Both the position numbers and the translations under genes were made by a program. The notes beneath the pieces are model-generated. The model did not search any database and was not told where the DNA came from. It was given only the letters and a program-made list of their open reading frames with translations. From Streptomyces zhihengii (GTDB lineage Bacteria > Actinomycetota > Actinomycetes > Streptomycetales > Streptomycetaceae), in the NCBI RefSeq assembly GCF_016919245.1, contig NZ_JAFEJA010000001.1, forward strand, positions 4,417,501 through 4,481,500: 64,000 bases of DNA, in the 5' to 3' direction. The number at the start of each line of letters is the position of its first letter. Within the stretch, counting starts at the first letter, position 1. Below are positions 18,887-27,895 of the stretch, one piece after another.

Positions 18887-20947
18887 ATGAGGCAGCGGGA
18901 CGGCAGGGTGCGGGCGCGCGGCAGGCGGGGCGGGGTGGTGGTGGCGCTGGTCGCCGCGCTCGGCATGGCAGGGGGGACCGGTGCGGTGGCCGGTGCCGGG
19001 ACGCCGGAGCGGGTGGCCGCCGGGGCGGTGGGCGCCGCCGGCTGGGCCGACGACGTCGCCGACGGGTTCGCCTCGGTGAACGCGCTCGGGCAGAACGGCA
19101 CCTACGGCGGGCGCGGCGGGCCGACCGTCACCGTGCGGACGCAGGCGGAGCTGGAGCGGTACGCGACGGCGGCCGAGCCCTACGTCATCGTGGTGGCCGC
19201 CGCGATCACGATGAACCCCAAGGGCAAGGAGATCAAGGTCGCCTCCGACAAGACGATCGTGGGCTCGGGGACCTCGGGCCACATCGTCGGGGGCGGGTTC
19301 TTCCTGGGGCAGGGCGTGCACAACGTCATCATCCGGAACCTGACGATCCGTGACTCCTACGAGGGCGTCTGGAACGACAAGGACCACGACTGGGACGCCG
19401 TCCAGATGGACGGGGCGCACCATGTCTGGATCGACCACAACGACTTCCGGAACATGGCCGACGGTCTGATCGACAGCCGCAAGGACACGACGTACCTCAC
19501 CGTCTCCTGGAACCGGCTGGGCAACAACAACAAGACCTTCGGCATCGGCTGGACCGAGAACGTCACCGCCGAGCTGACCGTCCACCACAACTGGATCCGG
19601 GAGAGCGAGCAGCGCAACCCGTCCACCGACAACGTGGCCCGCGCCCACCTCTACAACAACTACCTCCAGGACGTGCCGGGGACGGCGATCACCACCTCGT
19701 ACGGCAACTACTCGCGCGGTGCGACCAGGATGCTGCTGGAGAACAGCTACTTCGAGGGGCTGAAGAACCCGGTCACCAAGGACGCCACGGCCTCCGTGGT
19801 GCAGCGGGGCAACGTCTTCTCCGGCACCAGCGGCCGCAACGAGAGCGGCGGCACCGCCTTCGACGCGCGGGCCCACTACCCCTACACCCTCGACGCGGCG
19901 GCCGACGTCCCGGCGCTGCTGAGGGCCGGTGCCGGGCCGCGCTCCACGATCGGGACGGCGGCGACGGCGGGCACCGCCGCGGCGGCCGCGACCACGCTCA
20001 CCGTCGCCAAGGACGGCACCGGGCAGTTCACCTCCGTGCAGAAGGCGGTCGACGCCGTGCCCGCCGGCAACACCTCGCGGGTGGTGATCGAGGTGCGGCC
20101 CGGTGTGTACCGGGAGACCGTCAAGGTGCCGTCGAACAAGCCGTACGTCACGATCCAGGGCACCGGCGGCAGCCGCAAGGACACCGTGATCGCCTACGGG
20201 AACGCCGCCGGGACGCCGAAGCCCGACGGCTCGGGGACGTACGGCACCAGCGGCAGCGCCACCGTGGCCGTCGAGGCGAACGACTTCCGGGCCCGCAACC
20301 TCACCGTCCGCAACGACTTCGACGAGGCGGCCAACCAGCACCTGTCCGGGCACCAGGCGGTGGCGCTGCGCACGGCGGCCGACCGGGTGGCGCTGGACGG
20401 CCTCATCGTCGAGGGCGACCAGGACACCCTGCTGCTGGACACCGCGTCCAAGGACGCGCTGGGCCGTGTCCACATGACCAATTCCTATGTGGTCGGGAAC
20501 GTCGACTTCGTCTTCGGCCGCGCCTCGGCGGTGATCGACCGGTCCGTCATCACCCTGAAGAAGCGGTGGAACGGCACCTCGGCGGGGTACGTGACCGCGC
20601 CCAGCACCCCGGCGCACCGCAAGGGGTTCCTGATCAGCCGGTCGACCGTGACCGGTGACGTGTCCGCCGGCAGCTTCCATCTGGGGCGTCCGTGGCACGC
20701 GGGCGGCGACGCCTCGCTGGACCCGCAGACGACCGTGCGGGACTCCAGCCTCGGCGCCGCGGTGAAGGCCGCGCCCTGGACGGACATGGGCGGCTTCTCG
20801 TGGCGTGACGACCGGTTCGCCGAGTACCGGAACTCCGGCGCGGGCGCCGGGGCGGCCGGTCCCGACCGGCCGCACCTGACCGACGCGCAGGCGGCGGACC
20901 AGGATATCGCCGACTGGCTGGGCGGCTGGGACCCGGCCGCCGGCTGA
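18887..20947 (+). CDS. Secreted pectate lyase (PL1) - pectin methylesterase (CE8) fusion
   Basis: The 686-aa protein begins with a twin-Arg-rich signal peptide ('RARGRRGGVVVALVAALGMA'). Residues ~50-345 form a PL1 pectate lyase ('YVIVVAAAITMNPKGKEI', 'WDAVQMDGAHHVWIDHNDF', 'DGLIDSRKDTTYLTVSWNRL'). Residues ~365-680 form a CE8 pectin methylesterase ('LTVAKDGTGQFTSVQKAVDA', catalytic Asp motifs 'GDQDTLLLD' and 'GNVDFVFGRA', 'LGRPWHAGG'). The esterase would demethylate pectin and the lyase would cleave the resulting polygalacturonate, so one secreted chain couples both steps. An AGGAGAT ribosome site precedes the ATG. Confidence 0.93.
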   Translation: MRQRDGRVRARGRRGGVVVALVAALGMAGGTGAVAGAGTPERVAAGAVGAAGWADDVADGFASVNALGQNGTYGGRGGPTVTVRTQAELERYATAAEPYVIVVAAAITMNPKGKEIKVASDKTIVGSGTSGHIVGGGFFLGQGVHNVIIRNLTIRDSYEGVWNDKDHDWDAVQMDGAHHVWIDHNDFRNMADGLIDSRKDTTYLTVSWNRLGNNNKTFGIGWTENVTAELTVHHNWIRESEQRNPSTDNVARAHLYNNYLQDVPGTAITTSYGNYSRGATRMLLENSYFEGLKNPVTKDATASVVQRGNVFSGTSGRNESGGTAFDARAHYPYTLDAAADVPALLRAGAGPRSTIGTAATAGTAAAAATTLTVAKDGTGQFTSVQKAVDAVPAGNTSRVVIEVRPGVYRETVKVPSNKPYVTIQGTGGSRKDTVIAYGNAAGTPKPDGSGTYGTSGSATVAVEANDFRARNLTVRNDFDEAANQHLSGHQAVALRTAADRVALDGLIVEGDQDTLLLDTASKDALGRVHMTNSYVVGNVDFVFGRASAVIDRSVITLKKRWNGTSAGYVTAPSTPAHRKGFLISRSTVTGDVSAGSFHLGRPWHAGGDASLDPQTTVRDSSLGAAVKAAPWTDMGGFSWRDDRFAEYRNSGAGAGAAGPDRPHLTDAQAADQDIADWLGGWDPAAG

Positions 20948-21397
20948 CCGGCGGCCGCCGTCCGTGAGGTGCGGCGGAGCGGCCTGGCGGTTCGGCCGCC
21001 CGAGACGTGCGGCGGACAATGCGGCAGCCCCGCCGTCCGTGATGGGCGGCGGAGGGACGCGGCGGCCCCGCCGCCCGCGGGAACAGGCGGAGTGACGCGG
21101 CAGCCCGCCGCCCGCAGGCGGAAGAACGCGGCGGCCCCGCCGCCCGGGAAATCCGGCGGAAAAGCGCGGCAACCTTTTCCCGTGCGGTGGCGACAGACGG
21201 GTACGCCCCCCGACGGGAGACCGCCGGCGCGGGCGCGGAGGACTCTGGCCTCCGCGTCGGGGGCGGGCCGGGCAAGGGCTCCGCGAGCAGGCAGGGACGG
21301 GACGTGCCCCGGGCAGGGGTGCTCGTCCCGTCCGTGCCCGTGCGGCCCCGCCCCGGCGGGGCGCGCCGGGGTTTCCTTCGCAGCGCTCTCGGCGCTC
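20948..21397. other. GC-rich intergenic region with degenerate repeats
   Basis: About 450 bp separate the convergent pectinase and thioesterase genes. The DNA is filled with degenerate copies of GCGGC(N)CCGCCG-type inverted motifs, such as GCGGCGGCCCCGCCGCC near 21057-21075 and again near 21127-21145. These could fold and terminate transcription from both sides. No coding signal is convincing. Confidence 0.55.
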
Positions 21398-22201
21398 TCA
21401 GCGCGGGGCGACGAACAGGCTCTGGGCGCTGCGGCCGATGGGCCCCTTCTCGTCGTGCAGACGGGCGTCGGCGAGGCCGATGCCCGCCGCGTCCACGCTG
21501 GTCCGCGCGTCGACGCACACCCACTCGCCCAGCGGGTGGCGGTGGAGATGGACCGTCAGGTCCGGGTTGATGAAGACATGGCTGCGGAAGTCGAGGACGT
21601 TGCTGATCCCGTTGCCGGAGTCGGCGGCGACCAGGACGCGGTCGAGCGCCCGGGGGGCGTCCCCGGCGATCAGCGGGATCCGCATCCGCATCCAGCAGGT
21701 GCCCGGCCCCTGTTCGCGCCAGGCGCCCTCGGCGAACCGGGTCTCCATCGACGTGTGGTAGCCGATGTCCCACGCGACGCCGAAGAACGGGGTGGCGGAG
21801 GTCTCGGACGGGGCGGGGAGCAGCGGGCCCTCGGCGACCGCGGGGCCGGGCTCCTCGGTGGTGCGGACGCGCAGGGCCCGGGCGTGCATCACGGGCGCGC
21901 CGCCCTCGGGGGTGAGCACGGCTTCGACGACCTCGGTGCTGCGGCCGGAGCGCAGCACGGAGGTGGTGATCTCCAGCGGTGCGATCGGGACGGGGCGCAG
22001 GATCTCGTAGGTGACGCGGGCGACGCGCATGTCGGTGCGGGCGCCGGGGCGTTCCTCCAGGGCGCGGCCGAGCAGGGCGGCGGGCGGGCCGGCGTGCTGG
22101 GACGCGGCGTCCCAGGGGCCCCGGGTGTGCTCCGTGGCGGCGAAGCGGTTCTCCGTGAGGCGCTCGTAGAACGCCTCGGTCTCCGGTGCCGCTGCCGTCA
22201 T
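21398..22201 (-). CDS. TesB-like acyl-CoA thioesterase family protein
   Basis: The 267-aa protein has a double hot-dog layout. The first half contains 'RGPWDAASQHAGPPAALLGRAL' and 'RVTYEILRPVPIAPLEITTSV' (quoted in part). The second half contains 'DSGNGISNVLDFRSHVFINP' and 'LTVHLHRHPLGEWVCVDA', then 'GIGLADARLHDEKGPIGRSAQ'. These match the actinobacterial thioesterase family acting on acyl-CoA. The ATG at 22199-22201 starts just before the first conserved block. Confidence 0.87.
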   Translation of the reverse strand: MTAAAPETEAFYERLTENRFAATEHTRGPWDAASQHAGPPAALLGRALEERPGARTDMRVARVTYEILRPVPIAPLEITTSVLRSGRSTEVVEAVLTPEGGAPVMHARALRVRTTEEPGPAVAEGPLLPAPSETSATPFFGVAWDIGYHTSMETRFAEGAWREQGPGTCWMRMRIPLIAGDAPRALDRVLVAADSGNGISNVLDFRSHVFINPDLTVHLHRHPLGEWVCVDARTSVDAAGIGLADARLHDEKGPIGRSAQSLFVAPR

Positions 22202-22284
22202 GGCCGTCCGCCTCCCCGCGATAGGTGTACGACGCACGCTACCTGCGGGTAACGGCGGGATCCAGGGGGCGGCGGGACGAAGAA

Positions 22285-22318
22285 GGGGTGTGCGGTCCCG
22301 TTCGGGACCGCACACCCC
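22285..22318. terminator. Strong stem-loop terminator
   Basis: A near-perfect 15-bp stem (GGGGTGTGCGGTCCC / GGGACCGCACACCCC) with a 4-nt GTTC loop lies immediately downstream of the minus-strand small gene at 22343-22549. It should end that transcript before the thioesterase gene. Confidence 0.85.
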
Positions 22319-22342
22319 TCCGGCGGTGGTGCCGTGCCGATG

Positions 22343-22549
22343 TCAGCGGCCGAGCACCATGTAGCCGAGGAGGCCGAGGGCGACGGCCAGCAGGGCGATG
22401 AACGTCACCGTGGCGACGGTTCCGCCCGCGTCGCCGCGGCGGCCCCGGCGGCCGGCGCCGGTGCCCCCGTTCTGCGCGTCGCTCGCGTCCGTCGTGTCCG
22501 CCGAGCCGGTCGTGTCCGGGGTGACGGTCACGATCGCAGAGTTCTTCAC
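22343..22549 (-). CDS. Small single-pass membrane protein
   Basis: The 68-aa predicted protein has a hydrophilic Thr/Asp/Gly-rich N-terminus, a basic 'GRRGRRGD' stretch and one C-terminal membrane helix ('VATVTFIALLAVALGLLGYM'). An AGGAG ribosome site precedes the GTG start and a strong terminator follows, which supports a real monocistronic gene. No function can be assigned. Confidence 0.7.
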   Translation of the reverse strand: MKNSAIVTVTPDTTGSADTTDASDAQNGGTGAGRRGRRGDAGGTVATVTFIALLAVALGLLGYMVLGR

Positions 22550-22861
22550 TGGTGCTCCTGTGGTGCTCGCCGCTCCGTGGTCGACGGAGCGGTTTTGGCC
22601 TCAGCCTTGTGGCTGCGTGACACAGAGTAGTGGCAACTGGTCCAGACCACGGCCACCGGGTGGGTGACCCATGAGCTCTGTACCGGCAGCTTTGCCGTAC
22701 TTCCCGAGACTGTAAGGCGTCAAAGAGGGTGGAGGGGCTGTTTCGCGTCAACCTCGCCGTCGCGCACCGTGACCACGCCGGGGCCCGGGGTGAACGGGGC
22801 GGCGGAGCGGAGTTCTCCGCAACCACCCTGCGCAGCGGGCCGGTTGACTAGAGTCACCGGC
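22550..22861. other. Divergent promoter region
   Basis: About 310 bp between the small membrane protein gene (minus) and the methyltransferase gene (plus). I see no gene, strong repeat or RNA here. It presumably holds both promoters. Confidence 0.5.
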
Positions 22862-23668
22862 GTGAGCGACGACGCAGCGACACAGGCCCGTATCGACACC
22901 ACCCGGCCCCACACCGCGCGCATCTGGAACTACTGGACCGGCGGCAAGGACAACTACGCCGTCGACCAGGAGGCAGGTGACCGGATCCGTGCGCTGCACC
23001 CGGGCATCGGCGACTACGCGCTCGCCGACCGGCGCTTCCTCGGACGCGCGGTCCGCCATCTCGCGGCCGATGTCGGGATCCGGCAGTTCCTCGACGTCGG
23101 CACCGGTCTGCCCAGCGCCGACAACACCCACGAGGTGGCGCAGCGGATCACGCCGGACGCGCGCGTGGTGTACGTCGACAACGACCCGCTGGTGCTGGTC
23201 CACGCCCGTGCGCTGCTCACCGGCACGGCCGAGGGGCGCACCGACTACCTCGACGCCGATCTGCGCGACACGGACACCATCCTGGAACAGGCCGCCGGGA
23301 CGCTGGACTTCTCCGAGCCGGTGGCCCTGATGCTGCTCGGCGTGGTCATCTTCGTCGAGGACGACGCGGAGTCCCGGGCGGTGGTGCGACGGCTGCTGGA
23401 CGCCCTGCCGCCGGGCAGCCACTTGGTGCTCTCGCACACCATCACCAGCCCCGCGATGCCCGACGTGGACGCGGCGGTGGCCTTCTGGAACGAGAACGGC
23501 ACCCCGCGCCTGACCCAGCGCACCCCGGACGAGGTGGCCCGCTACTTCGACGGCCTGGAGCTGCTGGAGCCCGGCGTGGTCTCCTGCAACCGCTGGCGCC
23601 CGGACGCGGCGGACCTGACGGCCCCGGCCGAGGTGGCGATGTACGGCGGGGTGGGGCGCAAGGCGTAG
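22862..23668 (+). CDS. SAM-dependent methyltransferase, DUF574 (Methyltransf_19)
   Basis: The 268-aa protein begins with the diagnostic 'TTRPHTARIWNYWTGGKDNY' of the actinobacterial DUF574/Methyltransf_19 family. It contains the SAM motif 'QFLDVGTGLPSADNTHEVAQ' and the acidic strand 'RVVYVDNDPLVLVHA'. A GTG start was chosen because the conserved block starts shortly after it. The methyl acceptor is unknown; the family is strongly expanded in Streptomyces. Confidence 0.92.
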   Translation: MSDDAATQARIDTTRPHTARIWNYWTGGKDNYAVDQEAGDRIRALHPGIGDYALADRRFLGRAVRHLAADVGIRQFLDVGTGLPSADNTHEVAQRITPDARVVYVDNDPLVLVHARALLTGTAEGRTDYLDADLRDTDTILEQAAGTLDFSEPVALMLLGVVIFVEDDAESRAVVRRLLDALPPGSHLVLSHTITSPAMPDVDAAVAFWNENGTPRLTQRTPDEVARYFDGLELLEPGVVSCNRWRPDAADLTAPAEVAMYGGVGRKA

Positions 23669-23821
23669 CCGCCCGCCGCCGCGGCTCCGGCGCGGGCGCG
23701 GGCGCGGGGGAGCCTTGTACGGGGCCGAACTCGGGGGGCCGTCGTCCTACTGACGGGGCCCTTCGCCTCCTACACTGGCAACCGGGTCGGGCTACTGCCG
23801 TGCGGTGAAGGGTGGTTGACG

Positions 23822-24835
23822 GTGCGTAAGGCGTGGCTGGTCGCCGGGGTCTCCTTCGGCGGTGCCCTGCTGTTCGTCGCGCTGCTCGTCGTCGGCACCT
23901 ACTCGGCCGCGGCCGGCATCTTCGGCGGCGACGCCAAGGGCGGTGCCGTGGGCCTGGCGAAGGGGGCCGTCCCGGCGCGCTACCAGTCGCTGGTGCAGAA
24001 GTGGGGCAACCTCTGCCCCGCCATCAACCCGGCGCTGCTCGCCGCCCAGCTCTACCAGGAGAGCGGCTGGAACCCGAGGGCGCAGAGCCCCGCCGCCGCG
24101 CAGGGCATCGCGCAGTTCATCCCGGGCACCTGGGCGACCCACGGCATCGACGGCGACAAGGACGGCGACCGCGACGTCTGGGATCCTGCCGACGCGATTC
24201 CGTCGGCGGCTTCGTACGACTGCGAACTGGCCGGATATGTTCGCAAGGCGCCGGGCGACCCGACGGACAACATGCTCGCCGCGTACAACGCCGGCGCCTA
24301 CGCCGTGATCAAGTACGGCGGTGTCCCGCCCTACCGCGAGACGCAGAACTACGTGAAGGTCATCCGCACGCTGGAGAAGAGCTTCGCGCGCCCGGTCGGA
24401 CGCGTCGAGCCCTCCCGGCAGGCGGCCGGTGCGATCTACTTCGCGCAGCAGAAGCTCGGCACCAAGTACCTGTGGGGCGGCAACGGCACGCCCGAGCAGG
24501 GCGGGCGGTTCGACTGCTCCGGCCTCACCCAGGCCGCCTACCGCACGGTCGACATCGAGCTGCCCCGGGTCGCCAACGACCAGTACAACGCGGGTCCGCA
24601 CCCCTCGCGCGACGAACTGCTGCCGGGCGACCTGGTGTTCTTCTCCGACGATCTGACCAACTCGCGGGCGATCCGTCATGTCGGTCTCTACGTCGGCGGG
24701 GGCTACATGATCAACGCCCCGTACACCGGCGCGGTGATCCGCTTCGACAAGATCGACACCCCCGACTACTTCGGCGCCACCCGGGTCACCAAGGACGGTG
24801 CGGCGGCCCTGCCGACGGCGCTCCCGGAGGCCTGA
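23822..24835 (+). CDS. Lytic transglycosylase-NlpC/P60 bifunctional cell-wall hydrolase
   Basis: The 337-aa protein has an N-terminal membrane anchor or signal (residues ~3-25). An SLT/lysozyme-like domain follows, with the catalytic Glu in 'LLAAQLYQESGWNP' and 'AQGIAQFIPGTW' downstream. The C-terminal NlpC/P60 domain has the catalytic Cys in 'GGRFDCSGLTQAAY' and His in 'IRHVGLYVGGG'. It cuts both glycan and peptide bonds. VirB1-type proteins of monoderm T4SS share this SLT plus NlpC/P60 layout, so it may serve the T4SS-like cluster 8 kb away. The GTG at 23822 has the better-spaced ribosome site than a TTG 6 nt upstream. Confidence 0.9.
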   Translation: MRKAWLVAGVSFGGALLFVALLVVGTYSAAAGIFGGDAKGGAVGLAKGAVPARYQSLVQKWGNLCPAINPALLAAQLYQESGWNPRAQSPAAAQGIAQFIPGTWATHGIDGDKDGDRDVWDPADAIPSAASYDCELAGYVRKAPGDPTDNMLAAYNAGAYAVIKYGGVPPYRETQNYVKVIRTLEKSFARPVGRVEPSRQAAGAIYFAQQKLGTKYLWGGNGTPEQGGRFDCSGLTQAAYRTVDIELPRVANDQYNAGPHPSRDELLPGDLVFFSDDLTNSRAIRHVGLYVGGGYMINAPYTGAVIRFDKIDTPDYFGATRVTKDGAAALPTALPEA

Positions 24836-25140
24836 CGTACCGTCGCACCGTCATCCGGGTGGCTGGAAACCGCCCTTTACCGCAGGGCTCTGAGCTGCGA
24901 TGACGTGTCACTCTTCGATAACGTCATGGTGATCGTTCGGTGGAGGGTGGAACGAGGCCGGGGTCCATGTCGTTCCCTGGTCAGGGAGGCCGCCGCACTG
25001 ACCATGCAGCACACACCCGACCGACCACGGGGGTTGGGAGAGCGGCGCGCAGGACGCGCGCCGGCAGGCAACAAGGCAAGGGGCCGCGGCAGATGGCTGG
25101 ACTCGCAATCGGGTTCCCCCTGACGGAGTCGAGGGATTCG
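24836..25140. other. Intergenic region upstream of PAP2 gene
   Basis: About 305 bp with no convincing gene. Imperfect dyads around 24898-24940 (GATGACGTGTCA and TAACGTCATGGTG) could be regulatory. An in-frame ATG at 25093 could extend the downstream protein but has a poorer context. Confidence 0.45.
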
Positions 25141-25833
25141 ATGAATCCCGACGTCAGCCTGCTCTACGACATCAACGGTCTGGCGAAGGACGCACCCGGC
25201 TGGTTCGACCGGACCATGGAGTTCGTCGGCGAGTACGGGATCATGCTGGCGCTGGTCCTGGTGGCGCTCTGGTGCTGGTGGAGCGTCCGCCGGCGCGGCA
25301 CGGCGGAGGACTCGGTCGTCGCGGTGGCGAGCCTGGTCTGGGCGCCGCTGGCCGCGGGCATCGCGCTGCTGATCAACATCCCCATCCGCGGCTTCGTCGA
25401 ACGGCCCCGGCCCTTCAACGACCACGAGGGCCTGGAGGTCCTGGTTCAGGGGAAGACCGACTTCTCCTTCGTCAGCGACCACTCCACGATGGCCATGGCC
25501 ATCGCCGCCGCGCTGTTCGTCGCCCACCGCCGCTTCGGCATGGCCGCGCTCGCGCTCGCCTTCGCCGAGGGCTTCTGCCGCGTCTACATGGGCGTGCACT
25601 ACCCGACGGACGTCATCGGCGGCTTCGCCCTCGGCACCGCCGTGGCCCTGCTGCTCGCCCCGCTCGCGCTGGCGCTGCTCACCCCGCTGGTGTCCGCGGT
25701 CGCCGGCTCCCGGGTGCTGGGGCGGCTGGTGCGCTCCCGGCGCGCGGGCAGCGCACGGCGGGTGGAGCCGCTGGACATCCCCGAGCCCCGGACCGAGGAC
25801 ACCGGACCGGGCGCCAACGGCCTGGCGGCGTAG
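25141..25833 (+). CDS. PAP2-family phosphatase, BcrC-like (undecaprenyl-PP phosphatase type)
   Basis: The 230-aa polytopic protein has the three PAP2 motifs. Motif 1 is 'IPIRGFVERPRPF', motif 2 is 'SFVSDHSTMAMAIA' (SDHS, as in BcrC, rather than the common PSGH), and motif 3 is 'GFCRVYMGVHYPTDVIGGFA'. About five membrane helices flank them, with a basic cytosolic tail. BcrC-like enzymes recycle undecaprenyl pyrophosphate for cell-wall synthesis. GAGGG precedes the ATG at 25141. Confidence 0.88.
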   Translation: MNPDVSLLYDINGLAKDAPGWFDRTMEFVGEYGIMLALVLVALWCWWSVRRRGTAEDSVVAVASLVWAPLAAGIALLINIPIRGFVERPRPFNDHEGLEVLVQGKTDFSFVSDHSTMAMAIAAALFVAHRRFGMAALALAFAEGFCRVYMGVHYPTDVIGGFALGTAVALLLAPLALALLTPLVSAVAGSRVLGRLVRSRRAGSARRVEPLDIPEPRTEDTGPGANGLAA

Positions 25834-25842
25834 CACCCGCGG

Positions 25843-25866
25843 GCGGCGGGCCGGACGGCCCGCCGC
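25843..25866. terminator. Bidirectional stem-loop terminator
   Basis: The 10-bp stem GCGGCGGGCC / GGCCCGCCGC with a 4-nt loop sits between the convergent PAP2 (plus) and FAD oxidase (minus) genes, so it can end both transcripts. Confidence 0.75.
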
Positions 25867-25869
25867 CGG

Positions 25870-27435
25870 TCAGACCACCTGGGGGTGGTCGAAGACCCGG
25901 TCGGGGTCGTAGCGGTGCTTGAGCCGGGTCAGGCGCTCGGCCGCCGGGCCGTAGTAGGCCTCGCGCCAGTTCGTCAGCTCCGGGTCGGCGTAGTTCTGGT
26001 AGGCGGCGCCCGAGGCGTACCGGCGCATCGCCGCGCGGGTGTCCCCGAGCCAGGACAGGGAGTCGGTGCCGGAGGTCCCTGGCTGCCAGGCGCCGATGTA
26101 CTGGGCCAGGATCCGTGAGCGGCGGTGGACGAACGCCGTCGCCAGCGGGTCGACCCGGTTCACCGCGCCGCCGAGCGCGGTCAGCAGCACGCTGCCGTCC
26201 GCCGCGCCCCGCCCGGCCGGTATGCGGGTGTACGCCTCGGCCGCCGCGATCAGGGCCCGCACCCCGCCGCCCGTCAGGTCCCGGTCGAAGAAGTCGGAGG
26301 CCGAGGCGTAGGTCTCGCGCGGCAGCGTGCCCCCGGGCCCGCGCCCGGGCGTGGTGCCCGGCAGCCGGCACCGCTCCTCGTCGAGCCCGAGGCACCCGGC
26401 GGCGGCGAGCATCGCGTCGAGGTACGGGCGGGGGCGCAGGGCGACGGACGCGGCCGAGGAGCCCGCCGCGTCCGCGAGCCGGTCGACGGCGTTGCGCAGT
26501 CCGTCCTCGTCGCCGAGCGTGAGGGCCATGACCGAGAGTGTCGGGCGGACGCCGCCGGGCCCCGCGTTCACCGTCGCCGACGACCAGATCTCGTCCGGCT
26601 GCGCGGGCCCCCACCGCTGCCAGGCCGTCAGGACCGCCTCGGCCCTGGACCACGGCCAGTTCATGTAGGCGGCCACGGTCGGCGGCGCGGGGTGGGTGCG
26701 GAAGCGGAAGCGGGTGACCACCCCGAAGCCGCCGGTGCCGCCGCCGCGCAGGGCCCAGTGGAGGTCCCGGTCGGCGTCGGCGCTCGCGGTCCTGGTGGTG
26801 CCGTCCGCGGTGACGATCGTCGCCTCCGTCATGCTGTCGCAGGTCAGGCCGTAGGCGCGGGACGTCACCCCGTGGCCGCCGCCGAGGGCGAGGCCGGAGA
26901 TGCCGACCGTCGGGCAGGAACCGCCGGGCACCGTGCGTCCGGTGCGGGCCAGCCCGCGGTACACACCGGCGAGCTTCGCGCCCGCGCCGATCGTGCCGTC
27001 GGCGCGCACCTCGTCGAGCGAGGAGACGTCGATGACGAGGCGTCCGGTCCCCGACGACCAGCCGCCGTAGGAGTGGCCGCCGTTGCGCACCGCCACCGGC
27101 ACGGAGCGGGCCCGCGCGTACGCCAGGCACTCCCGGACGTCGTCCTCGCCGGCCACATAGGCGACGGCGGCGGGCCTCAGGCCGTCGAAGCGGGTGTTGT
27201 AGAGCTGCCGGGCGCTCGCCCAGTCCGCGTCGCCGGGCAGCACCAGCAGGCCGTCGAGCCCCCGGGCGAGCGCCGCCCAGTCGGCGGCGGCGCTGCCGCC
27301 CCCGGGAGTGCGGGTCGCCGGGCGGTCGGTGGACGGCGGGGAACCGTCCGTGCCGCCGTCGCCGCCCGTGCAGGCGCCGGTGACGGCCGTGGTGGTGAGA
27401 GCGACGGCGGTGGTGAGCAGCGTGCGCCGGTCCAT
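25870..27435 (-). CDS. Exported FAD-linked oxidase, berberine-bridge-enzyme type lipoprotein
   Basis: The 521-aa protein starts 'MDRRTLLTTAVALTTTAVTG' then AC, a signal peptide with lipobox (TGAC). The FAD-binding domain carries 'VPVAVRNGGHSYGGW', where the His is the typical covalent FAD site, and 'GISGLALGGGHGVTSRAYG'. The C-terminal BBE domain is 'YQNYADPELTNWREAYYG' with 'YDPDRVFDHPQ'. Such enzymes oxidise sugars, alkaloids or polyketides. The ATG at 27433-27435 is the only one that places the signal peptide at the N-terminus. Confidence 0.92.
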   Translation of the reverse strand: MDRRTLLTTAVALTTTAVTGACTGGDGGTDGSPPSTDRPATRTPGGGSAAADWAALARGLDGLLVLPGDADWASARQLYNTRFDGLRPAAVAYVAGEDDVRECLAYARARSVPVAVRNGGHSYGGWSSGTGRLVIDVSSLDEVRADGTIGAGAKLAGVYRGLARTGRTVPGGSCPTVGISGLALGGGHGVTSRAYGLTCDSMTEATIVTADGTTRTASADADRDLHWALRGGGTGGFGVVTRFRFRTHPAPPTVAAYMNWPWSRAEAVLTAWQRWGPAQPDEIWSSATVNAGPGGVRPTLSVMALTLGDEDGLRNAVDRLADAAGSSAASVALRPRPYLDAMLAAAGCLGLDEERCRLPGTTPGRGPGGTLPRETYASASDFFDRDLTGGGVRALIAAAEAYTRIPAGRGAADGSVLLTALGGAVNRVDPLATAFVHRRSRILAQYIGAWQPGTSGTDSLSWLGDTRAAMRRYASGAAYQNYADPELTNWREAYYGPAAERLTRLKHRYDPDRVFDHPQVV

Positions 27436-27572
27436 GGGGCCTCCCGTGGAGGAGAAGACGGCGGCCGGCGGCCGCGGGTTCCCGGGCGGTGGCACTCCGG
27501 CCGGCGGGGCAGCGGGGCCGGGGGGTGCTTCGGCCCGGGGAGAGGGGGTGCGGGGTGGTGCGCCGGTGGTCC

Positions 27573-27737
27573 TCAGGGGGCTTCCGCGTGGGTGCGGGCG
27601 TCCGTGCGGGCACGGTCCCGGGACCGGCGTGCCGGTCCCGACCAGCCGCAGGTGCAGCGGGCCACGGCGAAGGAGCCGCGTTCGACGGTGGTGGTCAGAT
27701 GCGCCGGGCTCCCGGCGCCCGGGTCCTGCTGGGGCAC
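27573..27737 (-). CDS. Small conserved-type protein with CxCGW motif
   Basis: A 54-aa frame runs from a GTG at 27735-27737 to a TGA at 27573-27575. It reads 'RGSFAVARCTCGWSGPARRS' followed by 'RDRARTDARTHAEAP'. The Cys-x-Cys-Gly-Trp-x-Gly-Pro-Ala-Arg-Arg core recalls short Streptomyces proteins with a possible metal-binding or zinc-ribbon half-site. No strong ribosome site is visible. The gene is too short for most gene callers, and its function is unknown. Confidence 0.6.
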   Translation of the reverse strand: MPQQDPGAGSPAHLTTTVERGSFAVARCTCGWSGPARRSRDRARTDARTHAEAP

Positions 27738-27895
27738 GGGGTCCACGGTACTGGGCGGCGGCGGGCCGCCGGGATGGCCCCCGCGGCGTGACGGGGGGAG
27801 GGGGCGGTCGTTAGGGAGTGCGGGGCGTCCCCGGGCCGCGGGCCGAGGGAGGGGCGGCCTCCAAGCACTGGTCCCGTTCTGGGGGTTGACAGGCG

